64,000 nt of DNA. Origin: Manduca sexta. Its lineage: Eukaryota > Arthropoda > Insecta > Lepidoptera > Sphingidae. The stretch is taken from positions 10,729,291 to 10,793,290 of the forward strand of contig NC_051135.1 in the NCBI RefSeq assembly GCF_014839805.1, written 5' to 3'. The notes below the pieces were generated by a model that made no database searches, was not told the DNA's origin, and worked only from the letters and a program-made list of their open reading frames with translations. A program made the translations under genes and the position numbers. Shown here piece by piece: positions 22,868 to 35,186 of the stretch (position 1 is its first letter; the number at the start of each line of letters is the position of its first letter).

Positions 22868-23201
22868 TGAAATTAAACTAATTTTCGGATTCTATCGCGG
22901 TGCTGGTATTTTATTTTCTCCCGACGTTTCGAAGACTTTGCAGCCTTCATGGTCACGGGGGGGACTGAGGTGTTGTTCATCCGTAAAGTCAAAGTTACAA
23001 TATCTACCTACATTTTACAGTTATACAACTTTTTTAAATTTTTTAAAATTTTAGCTGTTGGTGGTCCGATCTACGCAGAATGAGCTCACAGTGTCTTGAA
23101 GTCTGGCAGCCGGTCTTTTGATAAAATACCAGCACCGCGATAGAATCCGAAAATTAGTTTAATTTCAATGTCTAACATTCGCGTAAACATAAGAAATCAT
23201 T
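22868..23201 (+). mobile_element. foldback retroposon copy H5, longest, with 14-bp TSD
   Basis: Longest copy in the window. Left arm TGAAATTAAACTAATTTTCGG..., TTTCGAAGACTTTGCAGCC block, GTCACGGGG, then a unique middle (TACAATATCTACCTACATTT...GAGCTCACAGTGTC), a right arm complementary to the left (CCGCGATAGAATCCGAAAAT...) and the asymmetric tail GTCTAACATTCGCGTAAACA...ATCATTA. The flanking direct repeat ATTAGTTCAAACAT is perfect (22854-22867 and 23202-23215). No coding sequence, no poly(A), no clear pol III boxes. Confidence 0.85.
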
Positions 23202-23637
23202 ATTAGTTCAAACATACAAAAAACAAACTCTTCAGCTTTATATAAAAGTTTAGATTATATAATGTTATTTCGAAAAAAATTTACAATAGAAATAAAATTA
23301 CTTTAAATTATAAATCTTTTCACACACGATCTAATCATCAGTTTAGAACAAATTCATTTGTTCGAATAATGGGAAATTTGACGCAATCTGCAATTATCGA
23401 ACAAGAAGTAATAAATGCGTGAGTTGAAGATGTACGAAGACCGTAGATGGTTTCATGTTTGTTAGTATTAAATGCAGAAATACCCGAATTTGCTAATTAG
23501 AATAGATAGACCACATTCCGAATAGTCTAATTGGAAGAAATAGACACCGTTCCGAATAGTCACATTTATCTTTGATTTTTTTTACGGGCACGCTAAAATA
23601 TCCCCTCTGTACCAGATAATAAGGAGTGTGGTATCCA

Positions 23638-23787
23638 TATCGACGGTTAAAGGCTACCTAAGCGACATTATTTGCGACACTAAATTTCATACATATTCAA
23701 AATCAGCTCTTTTTGCTTTTTTAACTTAATTAAAATTCTTCGAAATTAAATGTCGCTTAAGTTAATTAGCCTTTCAATCGTCGATAT
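23638..23787. mobile_element. small MITE, termini ATATCGACGG / CGTCGATAT
   Basis: 150 bp with inverted termini ATATCGACGGTTAAAGGCTA...AAGCGACAT and ATGTCGCTTAAG...AGCCTTTCAATCGTCGATAT. Target duplication not clear. Confidence 0.55.
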
Positions 23788-23957
23788 AGTGTTAACTAAC
23801 GAGAGATCATTACTCCTCGCCAGTAAACTCAATTATGCTGACCTGTTTGAGACTGGATAAACTCTAAGATCTCAGAACGCGACACATCGATGTTACATCT
23901 TGTATGATAGTAACTATCTGCGTTTACAAGTATCCTATCACCAAATATAATTATATT

Positions 23958-24261
23958 TTTTAATGCTTTGAATCACAAGACGAGCTTGCCGTTCGCCTGA
24001 TGGTAAGCGATATGACCGCCCATAAACAGTAGAAACACCATTCAACACCTTGAATTATAAAGCATTGTTTGGTATTCCACTGCGTTCGCCATCCTGAGAC
24101 ATGAGATTTTAAGTTTTATTATGTCCAGCTGTTACATTGTCTACAATATCCTTCAAACCGGAACACAACGGCGACTACACACTGTTGCTTGGTGTCAGAA
24201 ATAGACATTACGTTGGTACCAACCCAAGCGGACTCTCACATATGGAAGACCTGCCACCAGT
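23958..24261 (+). repeat. dispersed repeat family C, near full length
   Basis: GCCGTTCGCCTGATGGTAAG, ATTCCACTGCGTTCGCCATC, GAGACATGAG, CCTTCAAACCGGAACACAAC and GGACTCTCACATATGGAAGA. The same order is seen in at least eight other places, both strands, in this window. No coding capacity, no clear terminal repeats. A common lepidopteran retroposon or LINE 3' end is likely. Confidence 0.65.
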
Positions 24262-24609
24262 AATTATATAATCGGATTTTTATTCCAGTAAAGCTTTTCC
24301 ACGAAAGCAACTCTTACTGCTTAAGCCCTAAAGATTAAAAAAATCTAAACCGTATTCACTTTCGTTAAAGTCGAGAATAAAACCCACTTGACCTTTGTCG
24401 AATGCGGAACACCTACGCGTGCGGTTTCATTTGGCCAGTGGGCCGCGGGCGTGGTGTGAGGAAAGTGAAAACGTGTCAAGCGTTGCCGGTAGCAAACACT
24501 GCTGTAAGTGCAGTTATGCAGTGGTATATACTGTTTGCGCGTTTTTCACTTCTATTATAAGGTAAATTGAGTTGAATTTTGTTTGTTTTGTATTGGTTTT
24601 TGGATTGTT

Positions 24610-24695
24610 CTGCCTGTCTTGGACCAGCGTGATGGACTAAGTCCTAAACCCTCATAGTAATATGATCATTGGCCAGTCTGTAATATAGATATAGT
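24610..24695 (+). mobile_element. SINE family T, degenerate fragment
   Basis: GGACCAGCGTGATGGACTAAG with CCTAAACCCTCATAGTAA matches the 3' region of family T with many changes. Confidence 0.4.
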
Positions 24696-24834
24696 TTTAT
24701 TAATTATTGCAAGCCTGCTATAGGAAAAATATTTTAGATTACTTAATGTAAAAATATTTTTATCACAAATCATAAAAAAAATATTCATCTGATATGGATA
24801 TAAATCAAATATCTGGCTAATATCGAATCTGAAT

Positions 24835-24990
24835 ATGAATCTGAAAAACTCAGAAAACTACTGAACGGATTTCGATGAAATTTGGTATGGAGATAGTCCC
24901 TTTAATGGAGATAGATTATTTATTCCGAGGAAATATATTGCAGTACTTTTATACCGGGAAAATCTACGAAAGCGTAATTATTATATACAT
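24835..24990 (+). mobile_element. Helitron-like internal fragment
   Basis: ACTGAACGGATTTCGATGAA...TTTGGTATGGAGATAG is a widespread internal block of lepidopteran Helitrons. Both ends are missing. Confidence 0.45.
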
Positions 24991-25295
24991 GAACATTGAA
25001 CAGTCGTAACGCGTTCCACCAGGCGAGCCAATTACTCGTCTATTTAAATATAAAATAACTCTTCTACCTTCAATCTAAATACCATCACAATATAATTAGA
25101 CCACTGAGTCAATAACACAATACCATAATACATTTTTTCATCAACATTGTGTAAAGAACACTACTGTAATTAAACAAACAGTTGATAGTGAACAGTGAAT
25201 CCAGTTTCGGTTGAATCATTTCGGATTATAGAGTAGCCGTTTATTTATCTGATATGTTATATTTGTTTCCGGTCATCTTTACTGTTTATATAATA

Positions 25296-25580
25296 CTAGC
25301 TTTTGCTCGCTGCTTCGCCCGCGTGAATAAGTTTTCCGGGATAAAAGCCCGGCTATATATTTTCCCGGGATATAAAGTAGCCTATAACCTTCCCAGGGTC
25401 AACTATTTCCATACAGACAGCAATTTTTTTCCGAGTTATTTGATATGTATCCTTGTATAAATTGTAGCCTATGTATTATACTGATATATAAAAAATGTTA
25501 GTGTAAAGTCTCATCCAACCCCGTTTAGTAGTTTTTTTGTAAAAGAGGAACAAACATACATATATACATACTTTGGGTCT
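25296..25580 (-). mobile_element. Helitron 3' portion
   Basis: The CTAG end lies at 25296-25299 with the usual GCGGGCGAAGC terminal block read on the - strand. AAGTAGCCTATAACCTTCCC and CATACATATATACATAC are typical internal pieces of lepidopteran Helitron-like elements. 5' end not found. Confidence 0.6.
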
Positions 25581-25793
25581 TTACGATACAGGCTTGCTCA
25601 GTATGAAGACCATGGGTATGAGTTCAAATGTAAAAAAATGTATGAACTGACGATTTCATGATGAGGATGATAAATGATATTGGAATATATGATATACAAT
25701 CATTGAATAATGTATCAGTAAAAAAATATTTAAAAAGCCAATTCTAGCATCAAATAGGTGATCGTTTCAAAATCGGCAAGTTGAGAGTACTCA

Positions 25794-25976
25794 TTGAAAT
25801 TAAACTAATTTTCGGATTCTATCGCGGTTTTTAGTATTTTAATCCCCCCCGTGACCATGAAGGCTGCAGAGTCTTCGAAACGTCAGGAGAAAAATAAAAT
25901 ACTAAACACCGCGATAGAATCCGAAAATTAGTTTAATTTCAATGTCTAACATTCACATAAACATAAGAAATCATTA
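25794..25976 (+). mobile_element. foldback retroposon copy H6, with 10-bp TSD
   Basis: Left and right arms pair almost completely, with the inner GTGACCATGAAGGCTGCAG block in one orientation only. It ends in the family tail. Direct repeats AGAGTACTCA at 25784-25793 and 25977-25986. Confidence 0.85.
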
Positions 25977-26392
25977 AGAGTACTCACCGAAAATGCATGA
26001 ATGTGGAATAAACAAAAAAGCTGTGCTAGGATCTTTGTAGGTTATGGCATTTTGTATTTTGTATAATTTTTGACAAAAACTGACTGACCAATATTTGTCT
26101 TCCTTTCTCCTTCCCTTCTTCTTTTCCTTCGCTTTCTTTGACCACATGTTCTCTTCTTGTATATCAGTATTTTGCAATAATCATAAAAACATGTTCTTCA
26201 TAAAACAGAGAATCATTTTATGCCTTATACATTGCAATAACCAACGACGTATTTTGTTAGCAAGGATGCGATTATAGGATAAAATTACAGCTTATGTGTC
26301 ACAGATTATGCCAAATTTGAGATTTTGCATGAAATCAAAGCCTATAGGTTTCCGTCGATCCACTGTTATAAAATTTTGCTAAAAACTATGTC

Positions 26393-26773
26393 AACAACAA
26401 CTATTCTTCGAAAAGTTGGTAGAAAATTATAATATAAAAACCGCGATAAAATCCGAAAAATTGTTGCCTCGGTGGCGTAGTTGTATTGCACGTCCGGTAC
26501 AATAGCGCTCTGAGGTCTTGGGTTCGAATCCCGGGTCGGGCAAAGTGATATTTGGGTTTTTCTGCTCAGTATCAGCCCGGAGTCTGGAATTTGTGCCCGA
26601 TATGGCGATAGGCTCGCCCCCTATCACATCATGGGACGGAACATACTTGGCGAAAAGTGGGTGCCCTAGTTGCGCCTCTGCATACCCCTTCGGGGATAAA
26701 TGCGTGATGTTATGTATTTATGTATGTTTTATTTTAATGTTATCATTCGCGTAAACATAAGAAATCATTATAG
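26393..26773 (+). mobile_element. foldback retroposon copy H7, 5'-truncated, interrupted by a tRNA-SINE
   Basis: Only the right arm and tail remain (TAAAAACCGCGATAAAATCC... and TTCGCGTAAACATAAGAAATCATTA), split by the SINE at 26466-26726. Direct repeats AAACTATGTC flank it at 26383-26392 and 26774-26783, so 5' truncation happened at insertion, as in target-primed reverse transcription. Confidence 0.75.
26466..26726 (+). mobile_element. tRNA-derived SINE (family S), full length, inside H7
   Basis: Starts GCCTCGGTGGCGTAGTTG (box A-like) and carries the box B GGTTCGAATCC. It continues CGGGCAAAGTGATATTTGGG, CCCGATATGGCGATAGGCTC, GCGCCTCTGCATACC and CTTCGGGGATAAATGCGTG. This is the Metulj-like SINE type of Lepidoptera. 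Pol III promoter, no coding capacity. Confidence 0.85.
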
Positions 26774-27015
26774 AAACTATGTCTTACAGAACGTGTAAGG
26801 GGCAAATCTGAAAACCGTAAATATGTACTTACATACTTCTTACCTACAAGTTAGTACGCGAATCCAACTCGCACTTGTCCGGTTAAAAAATCTTATAGTA
26901 CAAATTTTGTAGCTTTCTTTAAATTTGGGTTTTTAGAATCGGTATAGTACAAAAAAAATAAAGCGTTCAAACTCAACATCAACAGGTTTTGAAATAACAA
27001 CTTTATTCAGCTCTA

Positions 27016-27411
27016 CAGGGTCATTGTGACATTGCGTTACGAAATGAAACCACATATTTATCTACTTGAAAATAATTACAATAGGTTAGCCGTAGATGTA
27101 AAATAAAAAAGTGTTAGCCACAAACAAAATAAATATTAATAAAAAGTAATTTTAATTTTACGCGCTGTAATGCCACTATTACTACTCCAAGACAATTCGT
27201 CGCAGCGGCAAAATCATACTTTCAGTCAGAAATACACACACGTACACGCCATATTTGCATACTATAAAATGGGCAAAAAATCAGAAAACTAAACCAGGCG
27301 AACCAACCATTTTTGGCGAAAGTATTCTTTATTAATGGATTTTTGGCACAATGTCAATACTGAAGACGAGTATGTGGCTTCATTTAGTAACGCAATGTCC
27401 AAATGACCCTG
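27016..27411. mobile_element. mariner-type MITE M2, intact termini
   Basis: TA|CAGGGTCATTGTGACATTGC...GCAATGTCCAAATGACCCTG|TA. 396 bp with inverted termini of about 40 bp and a TA target duplication, as in Tc1/mariner elements. No transposase. Confidence 0.85.
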
Positions 27412-30400
27412 TATAATTAAGATAACATTATTTAGTTTTTATGTTTGTTTCGCGAACGTATCGATGTCCTAGTTAACGTTACGCCGTGATTGATGGATCT
27501 CGCGCTAATGATTTCGCTGCGAATGTTACACAGTGAATCCAGTAAAGTAATAAAACATGGATGGGTTGTTACATTGCAAAGAGATCGCTGGCTTAATGAA
27601 GTTGTAAGTATTCTAAAGTTGAAACATAACATTGAGATAGATATAGGCGGTAGTGACCTAAGAGGTAGACAGAATTTCGTAGGACATAAATGTAAAATTA
27701 GAGATACATTTTCATTTTATATTCTGGGGCCCTATTCGGTCTATGGGGTAATCCGTCTTTTTGCAAATACATAAAATTCTAATCGAAGTACAGCTTAAAT
27801 AGTCATAGAGGTATAAGAGACAAAAAAAACATGTTTACCTAATTTGTCAAAACTGTCCTTCAAAAGACGAATTTAACGGAATGGATTAGTTGGAATAGGG
27901 CATTGACGGAATAGCGCCTTCTGACTATATTTACTACTTTATGTAGCTTCATAAAGCTTCAATAAACTCGTAACTAAGAAAATAATAAATTTATCTATTA
28001 TAATATATGAATTTCTATAAATAGTTCTTATAGTTATCATAGTTGGTTGCTATGCATAATTCTTATAGGAATAAAAAATACAGGATCCTCAGCGTTGTAA
28101 TCTCAAAAATGTTGCTAAAATAAACCTGACCTACCATTCCAATCAGTACTGTGTCAAGAGAGGACAATTTCTCATCTGCTAACTCATTATGATAAGTCCA
28201 TTTGATATTTGCTTCGAAATAAACGGAATTAAGAAAAATAAACGACGCCCTGACGAAATAAAGGAAGAGAAAATCGAACTAGAAATTTTCTTTTTATGAT
28301 TTTACAGGTCACGCAATTACGAGGGATTTTTAAATAATCTAAATTGTCTAATATTTGAATTGATTGTTTAAACCTGATTGGGAATGATTTTTAAGATTTT
28401 AGAAAACAAAATTTTCTTATAATTTAATATAATTTTACACTTAATTAATAATTATATATATTATCGAACCTATTCGAAATATTTTGATGAGTTTTAACTG
28501 ACATTTTCTTTAAAATCGATTTACACCCGTTTTCTAAAAACGATCATAATCTTGATCTTTAATCTGAGTTCGGAATTAAACCAAACGAAATTAACCATTT
28601 GTAAGCAAAAAAACTTCATTCTGATTAGTCAATTTTTGAGATAGATCAAAAAGCGAATGGAATCGTATATTGAAAAAGGCTGATAGTAAAGAAATGCCTT
28701 TTCTCCTCATAATATAGAATTATCGATAACAGATGAATTAGTTCCACTTACCTCTGGGAATACACGGACTGAACAAAGGTTAATTACATAGAAAATTAAA
28801 AAAAAGTAATTAAAACGAAACTTTATAAATAATAGGCAATCCAAGAACACGCAGAACCATTTATACGAGTCGAAATGGAAGTTTATTTCGCTCACTATAA
28901 AACGAGGTCAACGCGAAACCGCGTTGCTTTTGCCCCTTTAAATAATTTCTAACAATTCAATTTACAACGCTTGAGCACATCTCGTCTATGGAATTTAACA
29001 GATAAATTAATTACGTCAGAATAATTAGAAAATTAGATGAAACACTCAATTAATGTCTTACGTTTAATGGAAATTTAATTAATTGAATATCTTGGAATAG
29101 GTTTTTTGTAGCATAAGGTTCTTTCGCGGGTTTATTTTGAAAATTCAAAATTTCAGAAATTTTAGTTTTAGGTCAGTGAGGAAATCCAAACGGATTAAAC
29201 TTAGGCTACATTTTCATTTAAATAGAGCTGAGTTGTGAAAGCGTTTGCTGTTTCTACAAAGGTGAAGTAATGTGGAGTGGATATGTGGTTATTATAATGC
29301 AAAATTGCTTTTAATTTGCACATCTCGATTCCATTCAGAGGGTCTACCTTGGTCACCTTCGTGGCGATGAAGGCTGCAAAATCTTCAAAACGTCGGGAGA
29401 AAATTATTAAAAAAAAAAACGATAAAATTCGAAAAAAAAATGTTTTATTTCAATGTTATTATTAATAATGTCAAATAACTTCGCTTCACTCTGCTAAAAC
29501 TGATTCTAAATTGAGAGCGAAGTGGGTGTAATTTTCAAAGGAATCTTGTGTATTCTTACGTATTTCGCATATGCTCTCAGCTACAGCGAAAAGTGATTGC
29601 AATTTATATAAAATTTTAGAGCAATTGTTACTCAGTCTTTGTCTACTATGATTGTTCGGAAGTAAAAGAACATTTTGTACCATCAGTAATTATAATTTAA
29701 TCTACCTACTAAACATTATGAAGTTACAGAGATTGTATTTTCGTTTATAATCTCTAGAACTGAACCAATTATATATTTTCTTTTTCATTAACAAAATATT
29801 ACTTTCTAATCCCGGGAACTTTTAAGCGGGAGAAATCACAAGGACATAAAAATATTTTAGAAGCAGTAAAATGTACACATAGTCCCTACTAAAAAACACA
29901 CTGTCATCTCATCTCTAAATCATCCAGAAAATGTTGTTCGTCATTACACGCAACGCCTCAACACATAATATCGATTAATCATTTCGAAGGCGCTAATAAA
30001 ATTTACTACTCGACGTCACCCGCTGAGGGCTTAGAAAACAGGATTTATTTTACAAAGTCATCTATTTAATTGGGGGAACTTTGCAACTTTGCGTAAAGGG
30101 CGGCAGTAAGACCCTAACGCGATTGCCGGGCCGCTCCATAAGTTTTTTCAACAGGATAACCCTTTTCGGGTTTCGGGTGTAGACTTCTTTGATCATGAAA
30201 TGTGGTTGCCGGAGTGCCATTCGCTTTTTGCTTCGTTGCACGCACATTTTCTTTCATTAACTTATTTTAGTATACATTTGGTTGTGGGTTATGAACGGCG
30301 TGTAATTTCTACTTGGCTTTTAGGTTTGTTATTTGAGATTTATGAGTTTGGGGACTGTGTTCGCCTATCGATACATGTTGCGGAATGATATTCAGTAGTT

Positions 30401-31510
30401 TGCTGTGAATATTGGTGTAAGGGTTTGGTAATTTGGGAACATAATCAAATTATAACCAACTAATAACTTGCTTTCTATTCGATTGCATCTATTATATCGG
30501 AGATAAAGTAAACATCATATTATAATTCTTATTATTTATCTAAACAGGAATTCCCTATTTCAATATTTATTAAGATAAATTACTCCAAGATATATACATG
30601 ATAGCTTACAGCTGAAGTCAACAAATACTTATAAAGCAAATATTAAACTTGTATGTATTAGGACTTAATTCCCTTTCTGCATTTCATCCCGTGCTACTTT
30701 AGGGAGCTGGATGTGGGCATGTTTTGCTTGAAAGGTGGTTACAATACGTTCCGCAAATAATTTTGTAGTACCCTCTAATGCTCTCAGCAGTCGATAGAAC
30801 ACGGATGGACAAACAATTATGACATGCTTGGATATATGTAAGTTAGATCGATTATTTACTCATTCGGAGACATAGGATCAGAATCACGAAAAGTAACAAG
30901 TGAGTACAAAAATCCATTTTCATTTTATAAATTATATTTCATACTTTTATTCAGACAAAAGACTCAGCTTTTTATTATCATGAATTAAAACGTAACTGGG
31001 AATTTCTAAAGTAAAAAAAAAAACAATTATTTTTTGTTTTTTTGTTTCGAAACTAGATACAGTCGGTATATATATGTTTTTTTTATTATATATAATAATA
31101 CCGAAGTTTAGAGGGTAGTATTCTGAAATAAAAGTAAGAAGGAAATATAGGTGCAATTTTTATTTTAAAGTTAAGTAGTTAGCACTTATATTATATCTTA
31201 TGTAAGAGAGAACCAATACTTAAATTATATTTTCATTATTACGCACAAAAACGCCATTATATTTTCACAAAACTTTCTGAATATAAATCTATAAAAAGCC
31301 TTTACATTCACACAGTTTACCCGTCGACTTTTATGATGTAAAAAATTGAAATATTACATATAAAAAATCGGCAGACGTCCGATCTAAAGCCTTCAGGTCA
31401 CTGGGCTTGAAAGTAACGACGTGGGAAAGAAGGGCCTAAGATGACAGGCAGGTACCGAGGCCTTTGTGATGGGATATTGACCTCACCAACTAGTTTTTAT
31501 TAAAATGTAT
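27412..31510. other. intron 1 DNA of the TEP gene, no gene seen
   Basis: Holds foldback fragment H8 at 29345. A 94-codon frame at 27490-27774 has no recognisable domain. The rest is AT-rich. Confidence 0.5.
29345..29460 (+). mobile_element. foldback retroposon fragment H8
   Basis: Right half only: GATGAAGGCTGCAAAATCTT, CAAAACGTCGGGAGAAAAT, ACGATAAAATTCG and TTTTATTTCAATG. Degenerate and without the terminal tail. Confidence 0.55.
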
Positions 31511-31809
31511 TGAGTTTGCGTCCGTGACTTTGTCTGCAATCGCTAGCCAGTTTTAATGAAGCAAAGCCTATATTCTGCTCCCAATTATACTCTGTTCACC
31601 TGTGAAAACTACATGAAAATTGGTTCAGTGCTTTCGGACATGTGCGCTTACAAACAAATAGAAAAACAGATAAATTGACTGACAGAAAAAAATTCCAATA
31701 AAATTGCTATTTTGTGTTCAGTTACTCTTCTTTTGTCACCCACTTTTTTTATGACTGACTTTCAATATACGGACACACCGTGGTTTGCTGTTTTATTATA
31801 TTGTATAGA
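31511..31809 (-). mobile_element. degenerate Helitron, third family, copy 1
   Basis: Read on -, it begins TCTATACAATATAATAAAAC (preceded by A) and shares GCTCCCAATTATA, CCTGTGAAAACTACATGAAA and related blocks with 40797-41067. The CTAG end has decayed. Confidence 0.55.
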
Positions 31810-32309
31810 TATGCTTATAATTTTTAAATGTTATTAAACATTGTGGGACGTAATTCATTCTGAAAGTAGTCTATTAATCTATAATGAATATAACTGTTCT
31901 ACAGCAATTCCTCAGGGGTAGAGTATAGTGAAACGGTGAGGCTCTTTATGTATTTTGATACCACTATGCGGCTTCAATTCTAATTCTTAATAAATCGCGT
32001 GTAAATAGAATAAATATTTTTGTCACTCAATAATTATGTACTTTTAAGTTACGGTTAAGTTATTTTGTCAAATGTATAGGTATGTACATCCAATGTATAC
32101 ACATGTAACATTAAACTGTATCCACACATTTACAAGTACATCCAAAATTTCAATTAATATGTATTTATAAAAACCTTAAATATCGGTATATAAAATAATT
32201 GCAAAACATTAAACATTTCAACATGAACATAAAAGACTTATTCAATCGACAAGTAAGTCTGAGTATAATTTTTGGCCCCGGTCCAACGCCTCAGTCCACC
32301 CCTGTAGCC

Positions 32310-32350
32310 GGCGCATGAATAATTCATTACAACGTAATGAGCCGCTGGCA
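32310..32350. other. palindrome cluster in a GC-rich island
   Basis: GCATGAATAATTCATTAC and CATTACAACGTAATG overlap, flanked by GCCGGC and GCCGCTGGC. TGAATAATTCA resembles a palindromic homeodomain/POU site. It could be an intronic enhancer of either gene; nothing proves function. Confidence 0.3.
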
Positions 32351-32705
32351 AGCATTCAGTCACACTACAGCGAATCCATGGAAGAGCTGAACAGGCGACC
32401 TTAATGATTTTACGAAAAAAACCGTTGTCGCCTAGTCTTTGGTTTTTTAGTAGAATTCCAATTGTTTGTTCCTTTCGCTGTTGTTTTGATGTTTGTTTTC
32501 GCTTTACATATTGTTATGCCTTTTACGTAGAAATGAATGGATACAGACGGCTAGAATTTATATTTCTACTGGATTGTATCGTTTTTCGCCTCATTAACTT
32601 TCATTACTTTATCGTTTTGACTATTTTGTTGTTTTATGTTGATTTGATTTATACGTGTTTTTGAATAATGAGAATCTTCAATTTCTGTTTTCGATCACAC
32701 AATGA

Positions 32706-32997
32706 TCTATATAATATAATATATAAAAATGAATCCCTATTTACCTTGGTCACGCCATCACGCGTGAACAGCTGGACCGATTTAACATTTTTTTTTGTTG
32801 TGTTTGTTATTGTCAGAAGTATCTTATGAAAGAAAAAAAATCAAAAAATGACGCGGAAAATTAGAAAATTTATGAAAACTTAACGAAACTATTAATTTTA
32901 TATAACTGTCAATTGTTTGAAATAACTGTCAGCGAATGACAGAATACGCGCTGCAAATTCGTAGTTAAGACGGGACAACGTCTGTCGGGTTAACTAG
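32706..32997 (+). mobile_element. small Helitron, second family
   Basis: TCTATATAATATAATATATA start preceded by A, GGTTAACTAG end followed by T, with a GACGGGACAACGTC stem-loop about 20 nt before the end. 292 bp, no coding. The internal CACGCCATCACGCGTGAACA block is also typical. Confidence 0.75.
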
Positions 32998-33129
32998 TCC
33001 TTAATAAAAATAACACTATACAAGGCCAGAAAGTTGAATACATTCGAACAAGTCAAGTGAGACAAACCAAGCACTCCACGGCAACAGTGAATTCAGTAAT
33101 GCAACAGCTTTCCAGAATTAGTTGCGTCG

Positions 33130-33270
33130 TTGAAGCCAGCTTAATTGCTGGGCATTATGAGGCTATATCTAATGTCTCGCCGTAACGGGTACTCCATGCA
33201 GTATTGTATAATTCAAATGTGAGTATTGCGACTGTACACAAGGTGTATAACCAACTATAGTTGCCGTAAA
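33130..33270 (-). repeat. family C copy, degenerate
   Basis: TGGGCATTATGAGGCTATAT, CTAATGTCTCGCCG and ATGCAGTATTGTATAATTC in antisense order. Confidence 0.4.
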
Positions 33271-33384
33271 TGTTGCTTTCCAGGTCCATACTGTGTACAG
33301 TGAGCCACATGTGTTTGATAAATTCCGAATTTCAGAGTACGCGGGAATTTATTTTTTTATGTAAAGTAAAGCCTTTTTTATTTA

Positions 33385-33540
33385 TCGAAATAAAACTGGT
33401 ATTCGGATTTTATCGTGTTTTTTTATATTAAAGTTTTCTCCCAAAGTTTCGAAGTCTGCAGCCTTCATGATCACGAAGCGTTACGACTTACAATATCCAC
33501 CTACATTATATAATTATTCACACAAATTGTTTTTTATGTT
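33385..33540 (+). mobile_element. foldback retroposon fragment H9
   Basis: Left half with GAAATAAAACTGGTATTCGG, ATTTTATCGTGT, AAGTTTCGAAGTCTGCAGCC and GATCACGAAG, then CTTACAATATCCACCTACAT as in the H5 middle. Tail missing. Confidence 0.5.
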
Positions 33541-33828
33541 AATTTCATAACTTTTATTTAATTTTTGTGAAAAGAAAAAAAAATGTTAAATAAACAAAAC
33601 TGTATTAGTGTTTCAGAGTTGCGAATTTGATCAGCTACTTATATGGCTGACTACATGATATTGTACAGACCGGCAGTTTGTGTCTATGGGTGAGAGATGA
33701 TAATCATCTATCGTCAGCGAATACTCTATCTGGACGCCGCTCCATTTATTATTAGATGCAGGCAACTTTGTTATGGCCTATAAAGGCAGCAGAAGCAGCA
33801 ATCAGGGACTTACTTATCTGACCATTTT

Positions 33829-34128
33829 TTTATTGCTTTTAATGACGAAACGATTTTCCCGTTCGTCTGATGCGATGCGACCGCCCATAAACAGTAAAAA
33901 CACCATCCAAGACCTTTAATTATAAAGTATTATTGGGTTGTCCACTGCGCTCGCCATCCTGAGACATGAGATTTAAATCTTATTATGTCCAGTAGTTACA
34001 CTGGCTACAATGTTCTTCAAACCGCAGCACAATAGTGACTACACTCTGCTGCTTAGCGTCAGAAATAGACATTGCGATGGTACCTACCGAGGCGAACTCT
34101 CACATATGAGAGACCTACCACCTACACC
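33829..34128 (+). repeat. family C copy
   Basis: Same order of blocks as 23958-24261, from CCCGTTCGTCTGATGCGATG to TCACATATGAGAGACCTACC. Confidence 0.65.
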
Positions 34129-34464
34129 TACTACTTCACTGTATGCCATTGGGATTGAAAAGATATCGTGGATTCATCCCTTACACAATCTTGATTCTTG
34201 ACATACTTGGTTTCATCTACTTTTATGAATCACCTCGGGCATTTTTCTCGTCGTCATTCAGTTGTAGAATGTTTCAAAGAACATTTTGTGTAATACAGGT
34301 CATACTGCATGAGATTTCTAGAATTTCCATTTCCCACTTGGCTTAACCTCAAGTCATTTAAATATATTTTAAGATCATAAAATGAAATGAGGATTAACAC
34401 TTTACTACTCGAGGTATTAGGCCACGTATTTTTTAGGTTCTGACACACAAATATATTGTGAAAT

Positions 34465-34582
34465 AGAGAGCATACTGTGTCGTATATGGCAATAGGATAG
34501 CTCCTTGTAATGGAACAAAATACAAACGGGTGAGTTTACGAATTGCACCTCTGCCTACACCTTCGGGGATAAAAGACCTGAA
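34465..34582 (+). mobile_element. tRNA-derived SINE (family S), 5'-truncated
   Basis: Body and tail only: GTATATGGCAATAGGATAGC, GCACCTCTGCCTACACC and CTTCGGGGATAAAAG. Confidence 0.6.
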
Positions 34583-35186
34583 TGTACATTACAAACTATA
34601 GTGTAATAAACTATAAAGCAAGTTAATATGGCCGTTCAGTTAACGGCAAGTGATTGAGTTATTAACCGTCAAATTGCTAATATTGAAGCGGCGGCGTGAG
34701 CAAAACCGTGTGATATTTGAGTTTCTATTAGCCCTCGGTCAGATTATGCTTGTTGAGCGTTGTCAGACAAAATAAGGGTAGTGACTAATTGCTGCTGTGT
34801 TTCGCCAAATATATCCAGCAGCTCAAATACCTGATAGGAAAGAAATATGAATAATAATAAGTATGTCCGCTTTAAGAACATGAACTCTTCTTTCATTTAA
34901 AGGCATGAAGTTAATGATTTAACCTACTAGTAAAGACGAACTTTTCGTCACAGTTACACTTCTGCAGCTCTTCTCGTAGAATAAGCGTAACAAATACGAG
35001 ATAATAGCATATGTGACTGGAAGACAGTAAAGCATTCTAAAAATCTAGTACATTTTCCCAAAAGTGATCCAATTGGACCTCCATAGATCCACGGGAGACT
35101 TGACGGGGTATACGTTGGCATGACCAAAAAATGGTGGTCCACGAACTTTTATTGGTTTGATAGTAAAGTACTAAAATTTTAGCTTG

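Noticed and set aside
26466..26540. Possible true tRNA genes (GGTTCGAATCC box B, also at 51172 and 54205)
   Set aside because: No cloverleaf closure, and the sequence continues into the SINE body in every copy.
27490..27774. 94-codon + strand frame after MITE M2
   Set aside because: No domain, an antisense frame of similar length, no splice context.
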